This document shows, one piece after another, positions 35,527 through 44,271 of a stretch of DNA of 64,000 bases. Position 1 is the first letter of the stretch; the number at the start of each line of letters is the position of its first letter. Below the pieces are notes generated by a model that saw nothing but the letters and a program-made list of their open reading frames with translations, was not told the DNA's origin and made no database searches. The translations under genes were made by a program, and so were the position numbers. The stretch covers positions 1,262,001-1,326,000 of the forward strand of contig NZ_CP047026.1 in the NCBI RefSeq assembly GCF_009796785.1, written 5' to 3'. The stretch is from Polaribacter sp. L3A8. GTDB taxonomy: Bacteria; Bacteroidota; Bacteroidia; Flavobacteriales; Flavobacteriaceae.

Positions 35527-37740
35527 TTAAACCATCCCAAAATCCACCAAAGGCAAACTTCTAACACGTTTTCCTGTGGCATTAAAAATAGCGTTACAAA
35601 TTGCAGGTGCCATAACAGGTACTCCAGGTTCCCCTACTCCAGTTGGTGGCTCGTGCATTTTATCTAAAATATCAATATGTATATTAGGCGCATCTTTCAT
35701 TCTTGTCATTGGGTAATCGAAGAAATTGTGTTGCTCTACAGCACCTTTTTTTGCTGAAATTTTCCCATATAAAGCTAACGACATTCCAAAAATAGCGGCA
35801 CCTTCTAATTGGTTTTTAATATTGTTTTTATTTAAAGCCAAACCACAATCTATGGTAGTCCAAACATTTTCTATTTTCACTTTTCCGGCATTTACAGAAA
35901 CTTCTACAATGGTTGCCACATAACTATAAAAACTATACTGAATAGCAACTCCCAATCCATGGTTTTTAGCCAACGATTTTCCCCAATCAGCCATTTTAGC
36001 TGTGTTTTTTAGCACATCTTTCATTCGTTTAGAGTTATAAGGAGACTGAGACTTACCTGCTATAATTCTATCTTTACCAATTAAATCTAAATGAAATTGT
36101 ATGGGATCTTTTTTTGCTGCAAAAGCCAATTCATCTACAAAAGAATTATTACCAAAACCACTATGAATATTCACAACAGAACGCAACCAACCAATTCTTA
36201 CATTGGCTTCTGCTTTTACGTTTTCTAATCTAAAATCAGGTAAATTATAGGCATTATTTGTAAACCCTTGGTTGAGTTCTAAACCAGAAGCATAGTCTGA
36301 CATTGGTTTAAATGAAGATACAATAGAAGGCAAACCAACACGTTGCAACCAACCTGTAACCTCTCCGTTTGTATCTAAACCAGCTTTTAAATATTGTGCA
36401 CTTGCAGCGTGATAAAAACTATGCTGAATATCATCTTCACGCGTCCAAACAACTTGTACAGGTGCGTTTATTTTTTTAGAAATAGCAACTGCTTCTACCA
36501 CAAAATCAGATTTAGATTTTCTACCAAAACCTCCACCTAAAAAAGTAACATTTATAGTTACTTTTTCTAAAGCGATATTAAAGAAATGTGCTATTTCTGC
36601 TCTTGCCGTTTGCGGATCTTGTAAAGGTGCCCAAACTTCTATTTTATCCTCCTGAAACCAAGCCGTAGCATTAGGCACTTCCATGGGCGCATGCACCAAA
36701 AAAGGAACGTGATACGTAGCTTCTACAATTTCTGTAGCGTCTTTAAAAGCGGCATCTACATTACCACTACTTCCAGGAACTAATTTTCCTTTTTCTAGTA
36801 ATCTTTCTGTTAGTTTTTCTTTGAATTTCTCGGTATCAAAAGAATGATTATCTCCGTAATTCCATTCAATATTTAAGTTTAATTTTCCTTGAAAGGCAGA
36901 CCACGTATTATCTGCAATAACCGCAACACCTCCTAAAGTTCCAAAAAACTGACCTGTTGGCGGCACTATTCTAGGTATTTCGAAAATAGTTTCTACGCCT
37001 GCTGTTTTTTCTGCGCTTGATGCATCGAAACTTTTTACGGTTCCGAAAGTTACGGGACATCTGGCAATGGCAGCAAATTTCATATTCGGAATTCTAACAT
37101 CAATTCCGTAAGTTGCTGTTCCGTGTGTAAAATCGTTTAAATCGACACTTTTTAAGTTTTTTCCTATAAATTTAAAATCTTCAACTTTTTTAAGTTTGAT
37201 GTTTTCATCCGAAGGAATTGCAACATTAGCAGCTTCGTCTACCAAATCTCCAAAGAAAATTTTGTCGTTGGTTTTTGTATTGATGATAAAATGATTTTCT
37301 GCTTTACAATCTGTTTCTGCAACCTTCCATTTAGTAGCGGCAGCAGTAATTAACATGGCTTTTGCTGCAGCCCCCATTTTTCTCATAGGTTCTAACAAAG
37401 TTCTTACACTTCTAGATCCATCTGTATTTTGATTGCCATATTTGGCATCTCCAGTTGCCTGTTTTATAGTAATATATTTCCAATCGGCTTCTAATTCATC
37501 TGCAATTGCAGAAGCCAAAGAAGTTCTAATTCCTTGTCCCATTTCCGAACGAGAAGCTATTAAAGTAATGTTTCCGTCTTTTTTAATGTGTACAAATAAG
37601 TTGGGTGTAAAAGTCTCATCCGCTTGCGGTATAAATTCTTTTTTATCAGAAGAAACCGTGCAACCTAAAAGGATTCCTCCAGAAGCCAAACCAAATAATT
37701 TTACAAAATCTCTACGGTTTATTTGTTGTATTTTACTCAT
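35527..37740 (-). CDS. Molybdenum hydroxylase large subunit (isoquinoline 1-oxidoreductase beta-like)
   Basis: A 737-residue xanthine-dehydrogenase-family molybdopterin subunit. The N-terminus carries a twin-arginine signal (INRRDFVKLFG, RR at 9-10) and a lipobox-like ILLGC, so it is exported folded and may be lipid-anchored. Molybdopterin-binding segments include GGGFGRKS, HAPMEVPNATAWF and GVGEPGVPVMAPAICNAI with the catalytic Glu of GVGEPG. Such enzymes oxidise aldehydes or N-heterocycles; the substrate is unknown. It overlaps the 2Fe-2S subunit gene by 4 bases. No cytochrome partner or XdhC chaperone is nearby. Confidence 0.9.
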   Translation of the reverse strand: MSKIQQINRRDFVKLFGLASGGILLGCTVSSDKKEFIPQADETFTPNLFVHIKKDGNITLIASRSEMGQGIRTSLASAIADELEADWKYITIKQATGDAKYGNQNTDGSRSVRTLLEPMRKMGAAAKAMLITAAATKWKVAETDCKAENHFIINTKTNDKIFFGDLVDEAANVAIPSDENIKLKKVEDFKFIGKNLKSVDLNDFTHGTATYGIDVRIPNMKFAAIARCPVTFGTVKSFDASSAEKTAGVETIFEIPRIVPPTGQFFGTLGGVAVIADNTWSAFQGKLNLNIEWNYGDNHSFDTEKFKEKLTERLLEKGKLVPGSSGNVDAAFKDATEIVEATYHVPFLVHAPMEVPNATAWFQEDKIEVWAPLQDPQTARAEIAHFFNIALEKVTINVTFLGGGFGRKSKSDFVVEAVAISKKINAPVQVVWTREDDIQHSFYHAASAQYLKAGLDTNGEVTGWLQRVGLPSIVSSFKPMSDYASGLELNQGFTNNAYNLPDFRLENVKAEANVRIGWLRSVVNIHSGFGNNSFVDELAFAAKKDPIQFHLDLIGKDRIIAGKSQSPYNSKRMKDVLKNTAKMADWGKSLAKNHGLGVAIQYSFYSYVATIVEVSVNAGKVKIENVWTTIDCGLALNKNNIKNQLEGAAIFGMSLALYGKISAKKGAVEQHNFFDYPMTRMKDAPNIHIDILDKMHEPPTGVGEPGVPVMAPAICNAIFNATGKRVRSLPLVDFGMV

Positions 37741-38201
37741 ATCGCTTCGTTTTTAAGTGCCACTGCTTTATGAATTGCTGTTCTAATTCTTGTGTACGTT
37801 CCGCATCTACAAATGTTGCCACTCATAGCATCGTCTATATCTTTATCTGTAGGATTTGCTGTTTTATCTAACAAAGAAGTTGCTGCAATTAATTGCCCAG
37901 ACTGACAAAAACCACATTGTGGCACATTACCCTCTTGCCATGCTTCTCGTAAAAATTCTAAGTTTGGTGAAGTTCCTTCTATCGTAAAAATTTCTTTTCC
38001 TACTGCGTAGGATACTGGCATTCCGCAAGACTTAATCAATCTTCCATCAACCAAAACAGAACAGGCTCCGCATTCGCTTACGCCACACCCAAATTTAGTT
38101 CCTGTTAAACCTACAATATCTCTAATTGCCCATAACAAAGGCATATCATCTTGCACTTTAACAGCGTGAGATTTACCGTTAATTGATAAAATTGTATCCA
38201 T
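37737..38201 (-). CDS. 2Fe-2S subunit of the molybdenum hydroxylase (isoquinoline 1-oxidoreductase alpha-like)
   Basis: A 154-residue electron-transfer subunit with two 2Fe-2S clusters. The plant-type cluster is bound by GTKFGCGVSECGACSV plus a later Cys (IKSCGM), and the second by CGFCQSGQ and GNICRCGTYTRI. The linker is typical for the XdhC/CoxS family. It is transcribed first and coupled by a 4-base overlap (37737-37740) to the Mo-binding subunit. It has no signal peptide and probably rides out with the Tat-tagged partner. Confidence 0.95.
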   Translation of the reverse strand: MDTILSINGKSHAVKVQDDMPLLWAIRDIVGLTGTKFGCGVSECGACSVLVDGRLIKSCGMPVSYAVGKEIFTIEGTSPNLEFLREAWQEGNVPQCGFCQSGQLIAATSLLDKTANPTDKDIDDAMSGNICRCGTYTRIRTAIHKAVALKNEAI

Positions 38202-38251
38202 GTTTCTTATTTAAAAAACACAATATAAACCTTTCAATCGAAGAACAACAA

Positions 38252-39940
38252 CTATTTAATGTTAATGCTCTTAAAACCGTCTTTTAAATTATTGGTTCTT
38301 AAAGCAGGAACAATTTTATAATGCTTTTTAATAAAGGCCACTTGTTTTGCATTAACCGCAGGTAAAGGCACAATTCCTACTGACCAAAAAAAACTATCTT
38401 TTGTGGGAGAATTATAAGCAAAACCATCTTCTATATGTTGGTCATATTCTAAACTCATGCTCGAGTTTACATTTGGTTGTACAATGTTTTTAAGCTTTAA
38501 AAGACTAGTTTTTGTATTCGTTTTTTTTATGGTGGTGTAGTTACTCAATTTTAATTCGGTTAAAAAAGGAACCAAACTTAACAATAAACTTATATAGGTA
38601 AATAACACAATTATTTTTTCTTTTTTAAAAAACCAAACGCAAATTTGCATGGAAAAGAACAACATGTAAAAAAAGAAGAATCGGTATTGAGGAGAAAAAA
38701 TCCACGCCAATACAAAATGTAAAACGCCAATTAAATACAAGATAAAAACGGATTTTTCTTTACTTTTTAAATACCATAAAAAAGGAAAAGAAAGTAATAA
38801 AGTTGTAAAAATAATATTAATGATTCCATTGAATTTAAATGAAGTTATCCAAGCAATAAACAATTGATAGGTAGAAAGGTTTTCTAATGCTTGATAATCA
38901 AAAGCAGCACTATATGTACCTACTTTAAATAAATAGATTAACTCTTTTGGTACTTTCCAATCTACATTAAGAACATCTATAATTTCTAATGGATATAATA
39001 AATACCCTGTAAGAATTACATTCTTCATCAAAAAAAGCGCTAACACAAAAATTGAGAAAACGATTGGTTTTACAAGATTTTCTTTTAAGGTTTTGTAATT
39101 CTTAATAACTAAAATTAACGGTAATAGTATTAAAACACAAGTGGTGATTTTGATGACACACAAAAAAATTGTGAGCAATAAAATAATGATAAAATTAGAA
39201 AAATCGACCTTTTTGTAATGCTTAATAAAAAGGAACAACAACAACTGACTTATCAAAAATACCGGTAAATCTGGTGATGGTGCATTGATAAAAAAAATAA
39301 GAAAAGGCAAACTAATTAAAACACTACCAATATACAATTGGTTTCTTTTTTTACTTGTTTTAAAATGATGTAATTGCTGAAAGCAGTAAAAAGAAAAAAT
39401 GACTAAAAAGTAACCGTTTAAATCATTAAAAGAGGTTTCTAAAAACGGAAAAGAAAACGCCGCTTGTAAAATATGCCAACTAGAGGTTTGTGCAAAAAAG
39501 ATGTGTAAATTTCCCAATCCTTTTACAAAACCGTATTCATTTAACCATTTTATGGTTTGTATATAATAACTTTCATTATCAAAAATAGAAGGCGTAACCG
39601 ATGACATTGCCAACGCAACAATACCAATAAAAAAAATGCCTAATTTATAGGTTTTACTAAACGAGAACCAATTCTCTTTAAATTGATAAAAATGTCTTTG
39701 AACTTCTTTTCTAAATACCCAAATTCCTGCAATTGTTACACTAACCATTATTCCATAAAAAACAATGTCTAAGGCAAAGAAAAAAGCATACAACCAACTA
39801 AATAATGTTATTGAAAACAGTCCTAAAATATGGTGAATGGTAAAGTTTTGATTCTCAATTTTAAAGAGTTTTTTTAATAAAAAACCAAAGCTTAAGGAGG
39901 ATATAAAAATATAAATCCAATTTATTAAAATTAAAAGCAT
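38252..39940 (-). CDS. GT-C-like polytopic membrane protein (LIC_10190-like)
   Basis: A 562-residue membrane protein with about twelve helices and short loops. The first large loop has SVTPSIFDNESYYIQTIKW, where the D-N-E resembles the acidic catalytic motif of GT-C glycosyltransferases that use lipid-linked sugars. The C-terminal ~90 residues are outside the membrane. I recall a family named LIC_10190 with this layout. The acceptor is unknown; cell-surface glycan is the likely target. It stands alone. Confidence 0.65.
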   Translation of the reverse strand: MLLILINWIYIFISSLSFGFLLKKLFKIENQNFTIHHILGLFSITLFSWLYAFFFALDIVFYGIMVSVTIAGIWVFRKEVQRHFYQFKENWFSFSKTYKLGIFFIGIVALAMSSVTPSIFDNESYYIQTIKWLNEYGFVKGLGNLHIFFAQTSSWHILQAAFSFPFLETSFNDLNGYFLVIFSFYCFQQLHHFKTSKKRNQLYIGSVLISLPFLIFFINAPSPDLPVFLISQLLLFLFIKHYKKVDFSNFIIILLLTIFLCVIKITTCVLILLPLILVIKNYKTLKENLVKPIVFSIFVLALFLMKNVILTGYLLYPLEIIDVLNVDWKVPKELIYLFKVGTYSAAFDYQALENLSTYQLFIAWITSFKFNGIINIIFTTLLLSFPFLWYLKSKEKSVFILYLIGVLHFVLAWIFSPQYRFFFFYMLFFSMQICVWFFKKEKIIVLFTYISLLLSLVPFLTELKLSNYTTIKKTNTKTSLLKLKNIVQPNVNSSMSLEYDQHIEDGFAYNSPTKDSFFWSVGIVPLPAVNAKQVAFIKKHYKIVPALRTNNLKDGFKSINIK

Positions 39941-40243
39941 GTGTTTTTTAAAATTGATTTTAGAGATTACAAGTTACGAATAATATAATTTTCTACTTCG
40001 TTAAATATCCAATTGTTCTCAACTACACTAGAACTAACAAATCTTAAAAAAGTTGAACACATAAGCACATAGTAAACATAGTTCTGTATTTAAAAAATGA
40101 AATCAATTTACATGTACAAGCTAATTTATGAATATTCACTAACATGAGCGTAACGATGGCGTAAACATGATAAAGTACGAGCGAGATGCTCGCACTAGCA
40201 TTGCATTGGATTTGAAATTAAAGTAATTGTAAATATTAAAAAC
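39941..40243. other. Gene-free spacer with a small palindrome
   Basis: No gene is seen. Near 40170-40187 the palindrome GCGAGATGCTCGC occurs, of a kind I recall as a frequent intergenic repeat in Flavobacteriaceae. The rest is AT-rich and unstructured. Confidence 0.35.
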
Positions 40244-41350
40244 CTAAAACAAAATACAAACTGGCATTGGCGCAGCAACTTCACTAACAAAAGTTAATGT
40301 ACCGGTTGCAGCATCTCTTTTAAAAGAAACAATATTATTGGTGTCTTGATTGGCAACTAATAAAAACTGTTCATCTGGAGACAATGAAAAATTACGAGGG
40401 TGTTTCCCTAAAACAGGCTCGTAACCAATTGTTTTTAAGGTTCCGTTTTCTGAATTTACGGCATACATCACAATAGACTCGTGTCCGCGGTTAGAAGCAT
40501 ATAAAAACTTACCATCTTTGGTAATATGAATATCTGCTGCCTTGCTAAACGCTGTAAAGTCTGATGGTAAAGTAGCAATTGAAAAATCTACAAAATATTT
40601 TCCGTCTTTTTCTTTTACCAAAGAAACTGTATTGTCTAACTCATTTAATACATAAATCCATTTATTATTTGGATGAAAGGTTAAATGTCTTGGGCCTGCT
40701 CCATCTTCCATTTTTAAAGATTTTTGAGCCGTAGCAACTAGTTGGTTTGTAGTAGTATCAATTGTAGAAAATAACAATTCGTTCGTTCCTAAATCTACAG
40801 AAATCACTTCTTTTTTAGTTGGATGAAACCAAGCAGAATGTGCATGAGGCCCTTTTTGTCTTTCTGTGGTACCTTTGCCAACATGTTGTTGCACATCTAA
40901 TAATGTAGATAATTTACCAGAAGCATCTGCTTTTAGCAAACCTACGCTTCCGGCTCTGTAATTTGCAGTTACTACATAATTATCATTATTTATAGCCACA
41001 AAACAAGGTCCAGAACCACCACTTTTTTCATTACTAATAAGTTGTAAAGCATCTTTTGTTATCTTAAAAGACTTTACATACCCAACTCCATTTACATCTG
41101 TTTCGCCAATAGAAAAAAGTGTTTTTTTGTCTTTAGATTTTGCTAAAAAAGTAGGATTTATAGTTTCTGCAACCAAGCCAATTTTTGTTAATTTTCCTTC
41201 TTCAGAAATTTGATATTTATAAATTCCTTTAGAATCTTTTTTGGTATAAGTACCTACATAAAAAGAAGTTTTCATAGTGTTTTTCTTTACGGTTCCTGTT
41301 TTACATCCGAATAAAAATATTGATACTAAAAATATAGGTAGAAATTTCAT
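40244..41350 (-). CDS. Lactonase family (7-bladed propeller) lipoprotein
   Basis: A 368-residue protein of the YbhE/Pgl-type lactonase family: SFYVGTYTKKDSKGIYKY at the start of the propeller, KGPHAHSAWFHPTKK, GAGPRHLTFHPNNKWIYV and HPRNFSLSPDEQFLLVANQD. The signal ends in LFGC (Cys at 16), so it is a lipoprotein, unlike cytoplasmic 6-phosphogluconolactonase. The role may be hydrolysis of sugar lactones outside the inner membrane. It lies 3 bases after the M14 peptidase gene and is probably co-transcribed. Confidence 0.88.
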   Translation of the reverse strand: MKFLPIFLVSIFLFGCKTGTVKKNTMKTSFYVGTYTKKDSKGIYKYQISEEGKLTKIGLVAETINPTFLAKSKDKKTLFSIGETDVNGVGYVKSFKITKDALQLISNEKSGGSGPCFVAINNDNYVVTANYRAGSVGLLKADASGKLSTLLDVQQHVGKGTTERQKGPHAHSAWFHPTKKEVISVDLGTNELLFSTIDTTTNQLVATAQKSLKMEDGAGPRHLTFHPNNKWIYVLNELDNTVSLVKEKDGKYFVDFSIATLPSDFTAFSKAADIHITKDGKFLYASNRGHESIVMYAVNSENGTLKTIGYEPVLGKHPRNFSLSPDEQFLLVANQDTNNIVSFKRDAATGTLTFVSEVAAPMPVCILF

Positions 41351-41353
41351 GAA

Positions 41354-43111
41354 TTAAAATAGTTTAAAAATTGGCAAACGTAAGTGTGCCAATTCGTAAT
41401 GAGGTGATTTTTTGTAAATAAAGTTTAATTGTGCTTTTGCGTTTTCTGCAAAAGCTGTATCCGTTTTTAGTTTTTCTTCAAACTCCTTTTTTATAGATGG
41501 ATTCTCTGCTAAAAATTGTGCTGCAATATCTTCGAAAACATAGGCCGAAAAACCTTCTTTTTGTTGTAAAACGGTATCAAAAAAATTCCAATTAAAAAAA
41601 GAATCTGTTGCAGCTGCTTCTAAGGTTTCTAACAAATAACGAACACCTTTCTGATTTGTATCTATATAAATATCTCCTTTTCTAAATTGAAAATTCTGAG
41701 TGGATGTTTTTACAGAAGTATTATAATGTAAATAATGCCCTTCGTAAGCAGTTTTACTGGTTTCAAAAGTATCTATATGATTTACTTCAACAGAAATTAT
41801 AGTGTCGTTTTTAAAACGTGTAAATTCAATTTTATTGTTTATTAAGCGTTCTAACACTTTATGCCAACCTTGTTGTAAAACATACGCTTTCGGAATTTTT
41901 ACAGTCTTTGTGGCTACAAAATTATTGTAATATTTTACAGGCTCGGTATACGGTTTTGATCTATCGTAAAACAAGCGTTTCCCTGTAGTTACTTTGCTTT
42001 CTATATATTCGCCTTCGTATCCTTTAAATTGTAATTCCGTAGCATTTTCTGTATCAACCTTAAAAGCTATCGGGTATGTTTCTTGTGCCAATATCTCAGC
42101 AACAGCATTGGCTCTTAATTCTTTAATTTTTACCGAATTTTTTTCTGTAAAATCTAACGCAGAAAATAGCAATTCATAGGTTTGTTCTACTCGTGTTTTA
42201 TAAGGCTTTAACATGTGCGTTTCTACCATTAAACCTAAGGTATTAAATAAACTTGTGTAGCCTGTAGAATATCTTGGCGAGTCGAAAAACTGAAACCAAC
42301 CTTCTTTTGGAGTTGTGCCCCAAACATTTACATAAGGCGTAATTGCAATTCCTTTTTGCTCTAGCGAACTCTCTAAACTCTTACGCATATTCTCTTCTAT
42401 AAAAGTCCCTAAATTACCGCCTAATTTATTGTGTTGTGTAAATAAATGAGTAATGGCATATTGATAATCGGCTCCGTTACTTACGTGGTTATCAATAAAA
42501 ACATCAGGATTTACAGTATGGAAAATATCAGCAAAAGCTGCCGCATTTTTAGAGTCTTGTTTGATAAAATCTCTATTTAAATCGTAGTTTCTAGCATTTC
42601 CTCTAAAACCATATGCTGTTGGTCCATTTTGATTTGCTCTTGTGTGCGAATTTCTATTTAAAGAACCACCAACATTATAAACGGGAATAACACAAATAAT
42701 AGAATTTTTATACTTTTCTTTTAAAGAATCGTTTTGTACAATATCTCTAAGCAACAACATAGAAGCATCAATTCCGTCGGATTCTCCGGGATGAATTCCG
42801 TTGTTTATTAAAATTCTGTTTTTGGGTGATTTCTTAATTTCATCAACATTAAATATACCTTCTCTACTATAAACCACCAAATGCAAAGGTTTTCCGGCAT
42901 CTGTTTGTCCGAAAGAAAATAATGAAATTGTACTATATTCTTCTGCTAAATCTTTATAATAAGAAATTACCTCTTTGTATTCTGGAGTTTCAGTTCCTTT
43001 AGATTTCTCGAAAAGTGTTGTAAAATCTTTCTGTTCTTTGGATGAATTATTACAAGAAATTATCAAAAATAAAAAAAGAACTAAAAATATCGCTTTAAAA
43101 TAATTACTCAT
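41354..43111 (-). CDS. M14-family zinc carboxypeptidase lipoprotein
   Basis: A 585-residue exported peptidase. The signal ends LIISC (Cys at 20). Zinc ligands H and E are in GIHPGESDGID, with the third His in IDNHVSNGA; the catalytic Glu is likely in MVETHML. The C-terminal ~230 residues form an extra beta-rich domain. Such enzymes trim peptides or peptidoglycan stems in the periplasm. It lies 2 bases after coaD and 3 bases before the lactonase gene. Confidence 0.9.
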   Translation of the reverse strand: MSNYFKAIFLVLFLFLIISCNNSSKEQKDFTTLFEKSKGTETPEYKEVISYYKDLAEEYSTISLFSFGQTDAGKPLHLVVYSREGIFNVDEIKKSPKNRILINNGIHPGESDGIDASMLLLRDIVQNDSLKEKYKNSIICVIPVYNVGGSLNRNSHTRANQNGPTAYGFRGNARNYDLNRDFIKQDSKNAAAFADIFHTVNPDVFIDNHVSNGADYQYAITHLFTQHNKLGGNLGTFIEENMRKSLESSLEQKGIAITPYVNVWGTTPKEGWFQFFDSPRYSTGYTSLFNTLGLMVETHMLKPYKTRVEQTYELLFSALDFTEKNSVKIKELRANAVAEILAQETYPIAFKVDTENATELQFKGYEGEYIESKVTTGKRLFYDRSKPYTEPVKYYNNFVATKTVKIPKAYVLQQGWHKVLERLINNKIEFTRFKNDTIISVEVNHIDTFETSKTAYEGHYLHYNTSVKTSTQNFQFRKGDIYIDTNQKGVRYLLETLEAAATDSFFNWNFFDTVLQQKEGFSAYVFEDIAAQFLAENPSIKKEFEEKLKTDTAFAENAKAQLNFIYKKSPHYELAHLRLPIFKLF

Positions 43112-43113
43112 AT

Positions 43114-43569
43114 TTACTTAACTCTTACCGGTTTGGGTACTAACTTTGTGTAATCTCCATTATTTCTAATTACATCTCTAACAATAGATGATGAAATGTA
43201 AGAAGTACTTGCTGCGGTTAGTAAAAACACGGTTTCTATAGGTGCTAAATCTCTATTGGTGTGTGCAATTGCTTTTTCGAATTCAAAATCTGCCGGATTT
43301 CTTAAGCCTCTAAAAATAAAATCTACATTGTTTTCTTGACAAAAATGAACAGTTAAACCTTTGTAAGTGACTACTTTTATTTTTGGATTGTCTTTAAAAC
43401 AGTCTTCAATAAATTTTTTACGTTCTTCTAAACTAAACATGTAATTTTTATCGGCATTGATACCAATGGCAATAATAAGTTCATCGAACAATTTTACACC
43501 TCGCTCTATAATATCATAATGACCTAATGTGATTGGATCAAAAGATCCTGGAAAAATTGCTCTTTTCAT
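43114..43569 (-). CDS. coaD: Pantetheine-phosphate adenylyltransferase
   Basis: A 151-residue enzyme of coenzyme A synthesis that joins ATP and phosphopantetheine. The nucleotidyltransferase motif is PGSFDPITLGHYDII (TxGH), and the C-terminal ISSSIVRDV segment is typical. It is cytoplasmic and hexameric in relatives. It leads the M14-lactonase run, with 2 bases to the next gene. Confidence 0.97.
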   Translation of the reverse strand: MKRAIFPGSFDPITLGHYDIIERGVKLFDELIIAIGINADKNYMFSLEERKKFIEDCFKDNPKIKVVTYKGLTVHFCQENNVDFIFRGLRNPADFEFEKAIAHTNRDLAPIETVFLLTAASTSYISSSIVRDVIRNNGDYTKLVPKPVRVK

Positions 43570-43655
43570 TCTATTGTATTTGACTTTTTTGATGTTTTAG
43601 ACACATGAAACACGACTGACAACGTATACTTTAAAATTCTTATCTTAAAATAGTA

Positions 43656-44015
43656 TCACTTGTCTAATGAATCTATGAAATTTGATATTTTTTGTTGTAA
43701 TTTTTGGATTCTTTTTTCAAAATCGATAAAAGTTTCATTAGAAATAAAGTTTAAATTATTACAAATTATAATTTGAGTTTCCCATTCAAAAGCAGAACCT
43801 AAACTATGCTCTAAAAAAGTAACAAAATGTTTATTTGTTCTTTTACTTGTCCCTTCAGATATATTTGAAGGAATAGAAACAGCACATCTATTTAATTGAC
43901 TAATCAAACCAAACCTCTCGTAATCTGGCAATGTTGAGGTGAATTTATAATTTAAAGTAACTAATTCTATTGCCTCTTGCCAAATTTGTAACTTTTTAAA
44001 ATTATGTCTTTTCAT
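43656..44015 (-). CDS. Four-helix-bundle (23S rRNA IVP-like) protein
   Basis: A 119-residue protein with the family pattern KLQIWQEAIELV, RFGLISQLNRCAVSIPSNISEG and FLEHSLGSAFEWETQI. Related proteins were first found in intervening sequences of 23S rRNA genes and are now seen as scattered single genes, often beside repeats. The function is unknown. Here it lies just after the 54-bp minisatellite, whose last mini-ORF ends 19 bases before this start. Confidence 0.9.
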   Translation of the reverse strand: MKRHNFKKLQIWQEAIELVTLNYKFTSTLPDYERFGLISQLNRCAVSIPSNISEGTSKRTNKHFVTFLEHSLGSAFEWETQIIICNNLNFISNETFIDFEKRIQKLQQKISNFIDSLDK

Positions 44016-44033
44016 AGCTTTATTATTTTAACA

Positions 44034-44123
44034 TTATAAATATTTTTGTCTCTTACTGTTAAAACATCCTGACTCAAAACATCCTGACTCAAATCCACAA
44101 CAGTGATCATCATCTTGTTTCAT
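44034..44123 (-). CDS. Mini-ORF C of the minisatellite (29 residues)
   Basis: ATG at 44123 and TAA at 44034 enclose MKQDDDHCCGFESGCF followed by a second ESGCF and NSKRQKYL. It has the same phase as mini-ORF B and ends just before the four-helix-bundle gene. Whether it is translated is not known; there is no clear ribosome-binding site, but Bacteroidota rarely use one. Confidence 0.25.
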   Translation of the reverse strand: MKQDDDHCCGFESGCFESGCFNSKRQKYL

Positions 44124-44126
44124 GGT

Positions 44127-44177
44127 TCAAAAACATCCTGACTCAAATCCACAACAGTGATCATCATCTTGTCTCAT
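44127..44177 (-). CDS. Mini-ORF B of the minisatellite (16 residues)
   Basis: One full repeat unit encodes MRQDDDHCCGFESGCF between ATG (44177) and TGA (44127), with ACC between this stop and the next ATG. The peptide has three acidic residues, a His and three Cys, which could bind metal. Translation is unproven. Confidence 0.22.
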   Translation of the reverse strand: MRQDDDHCCGFESGCF

Positions 44178-44180
44178 GGT

Positions 44181-44255
44181 TCAAAAACATCCTGACTCAA
44201 ATCCACAACAGTGATCATCATCATCTTGTCTCAAATCCACAACAGATATCATCAT
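44181..44255 (-). CDS. Mini-ORF A of the minisatellite (24 residues)
   Basis: ATG 44255 to TGA 44181. The first eight residues come from a degenerate unit in another phase; the rest reads RQDDDDHCCGFESGCF, with one extra Asp from the added triplet. It starts 17 bases after the ddl stop. Translation is unproven. Confidence 0.2.
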   Translation of the reverse strand: MMISVVDLRQDDDDHCCGFESGCF

Positions 44256-44271
44256 CTTGTTTCTAAAAACG

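Larger units (their letters stand above)
44061..44263. repeat. 54-bp minisatellite (about 3.5 units)
   Basis: Two full 54-bp units lie at 44076-44129 and 44130-44183, with a third from 44184 that carries one extra ATC. A 15-base partial (44061-44075) precedes them, and a shortened degenerate unit ends the array. The units begin AAAACATCCTGACTCAAATC on the plus strand and are almost identical, so the array is recent and probably variable in copy number. On the minus strand it contains three consecutive small ORFs. Confidence 0.92.

Noticed and set aside
44061..44263. Possible CRISPR array from regularly spaced repeats
   Set aside because: The repeats are direct tandem units with no spacers between them, and no cas genes are near.
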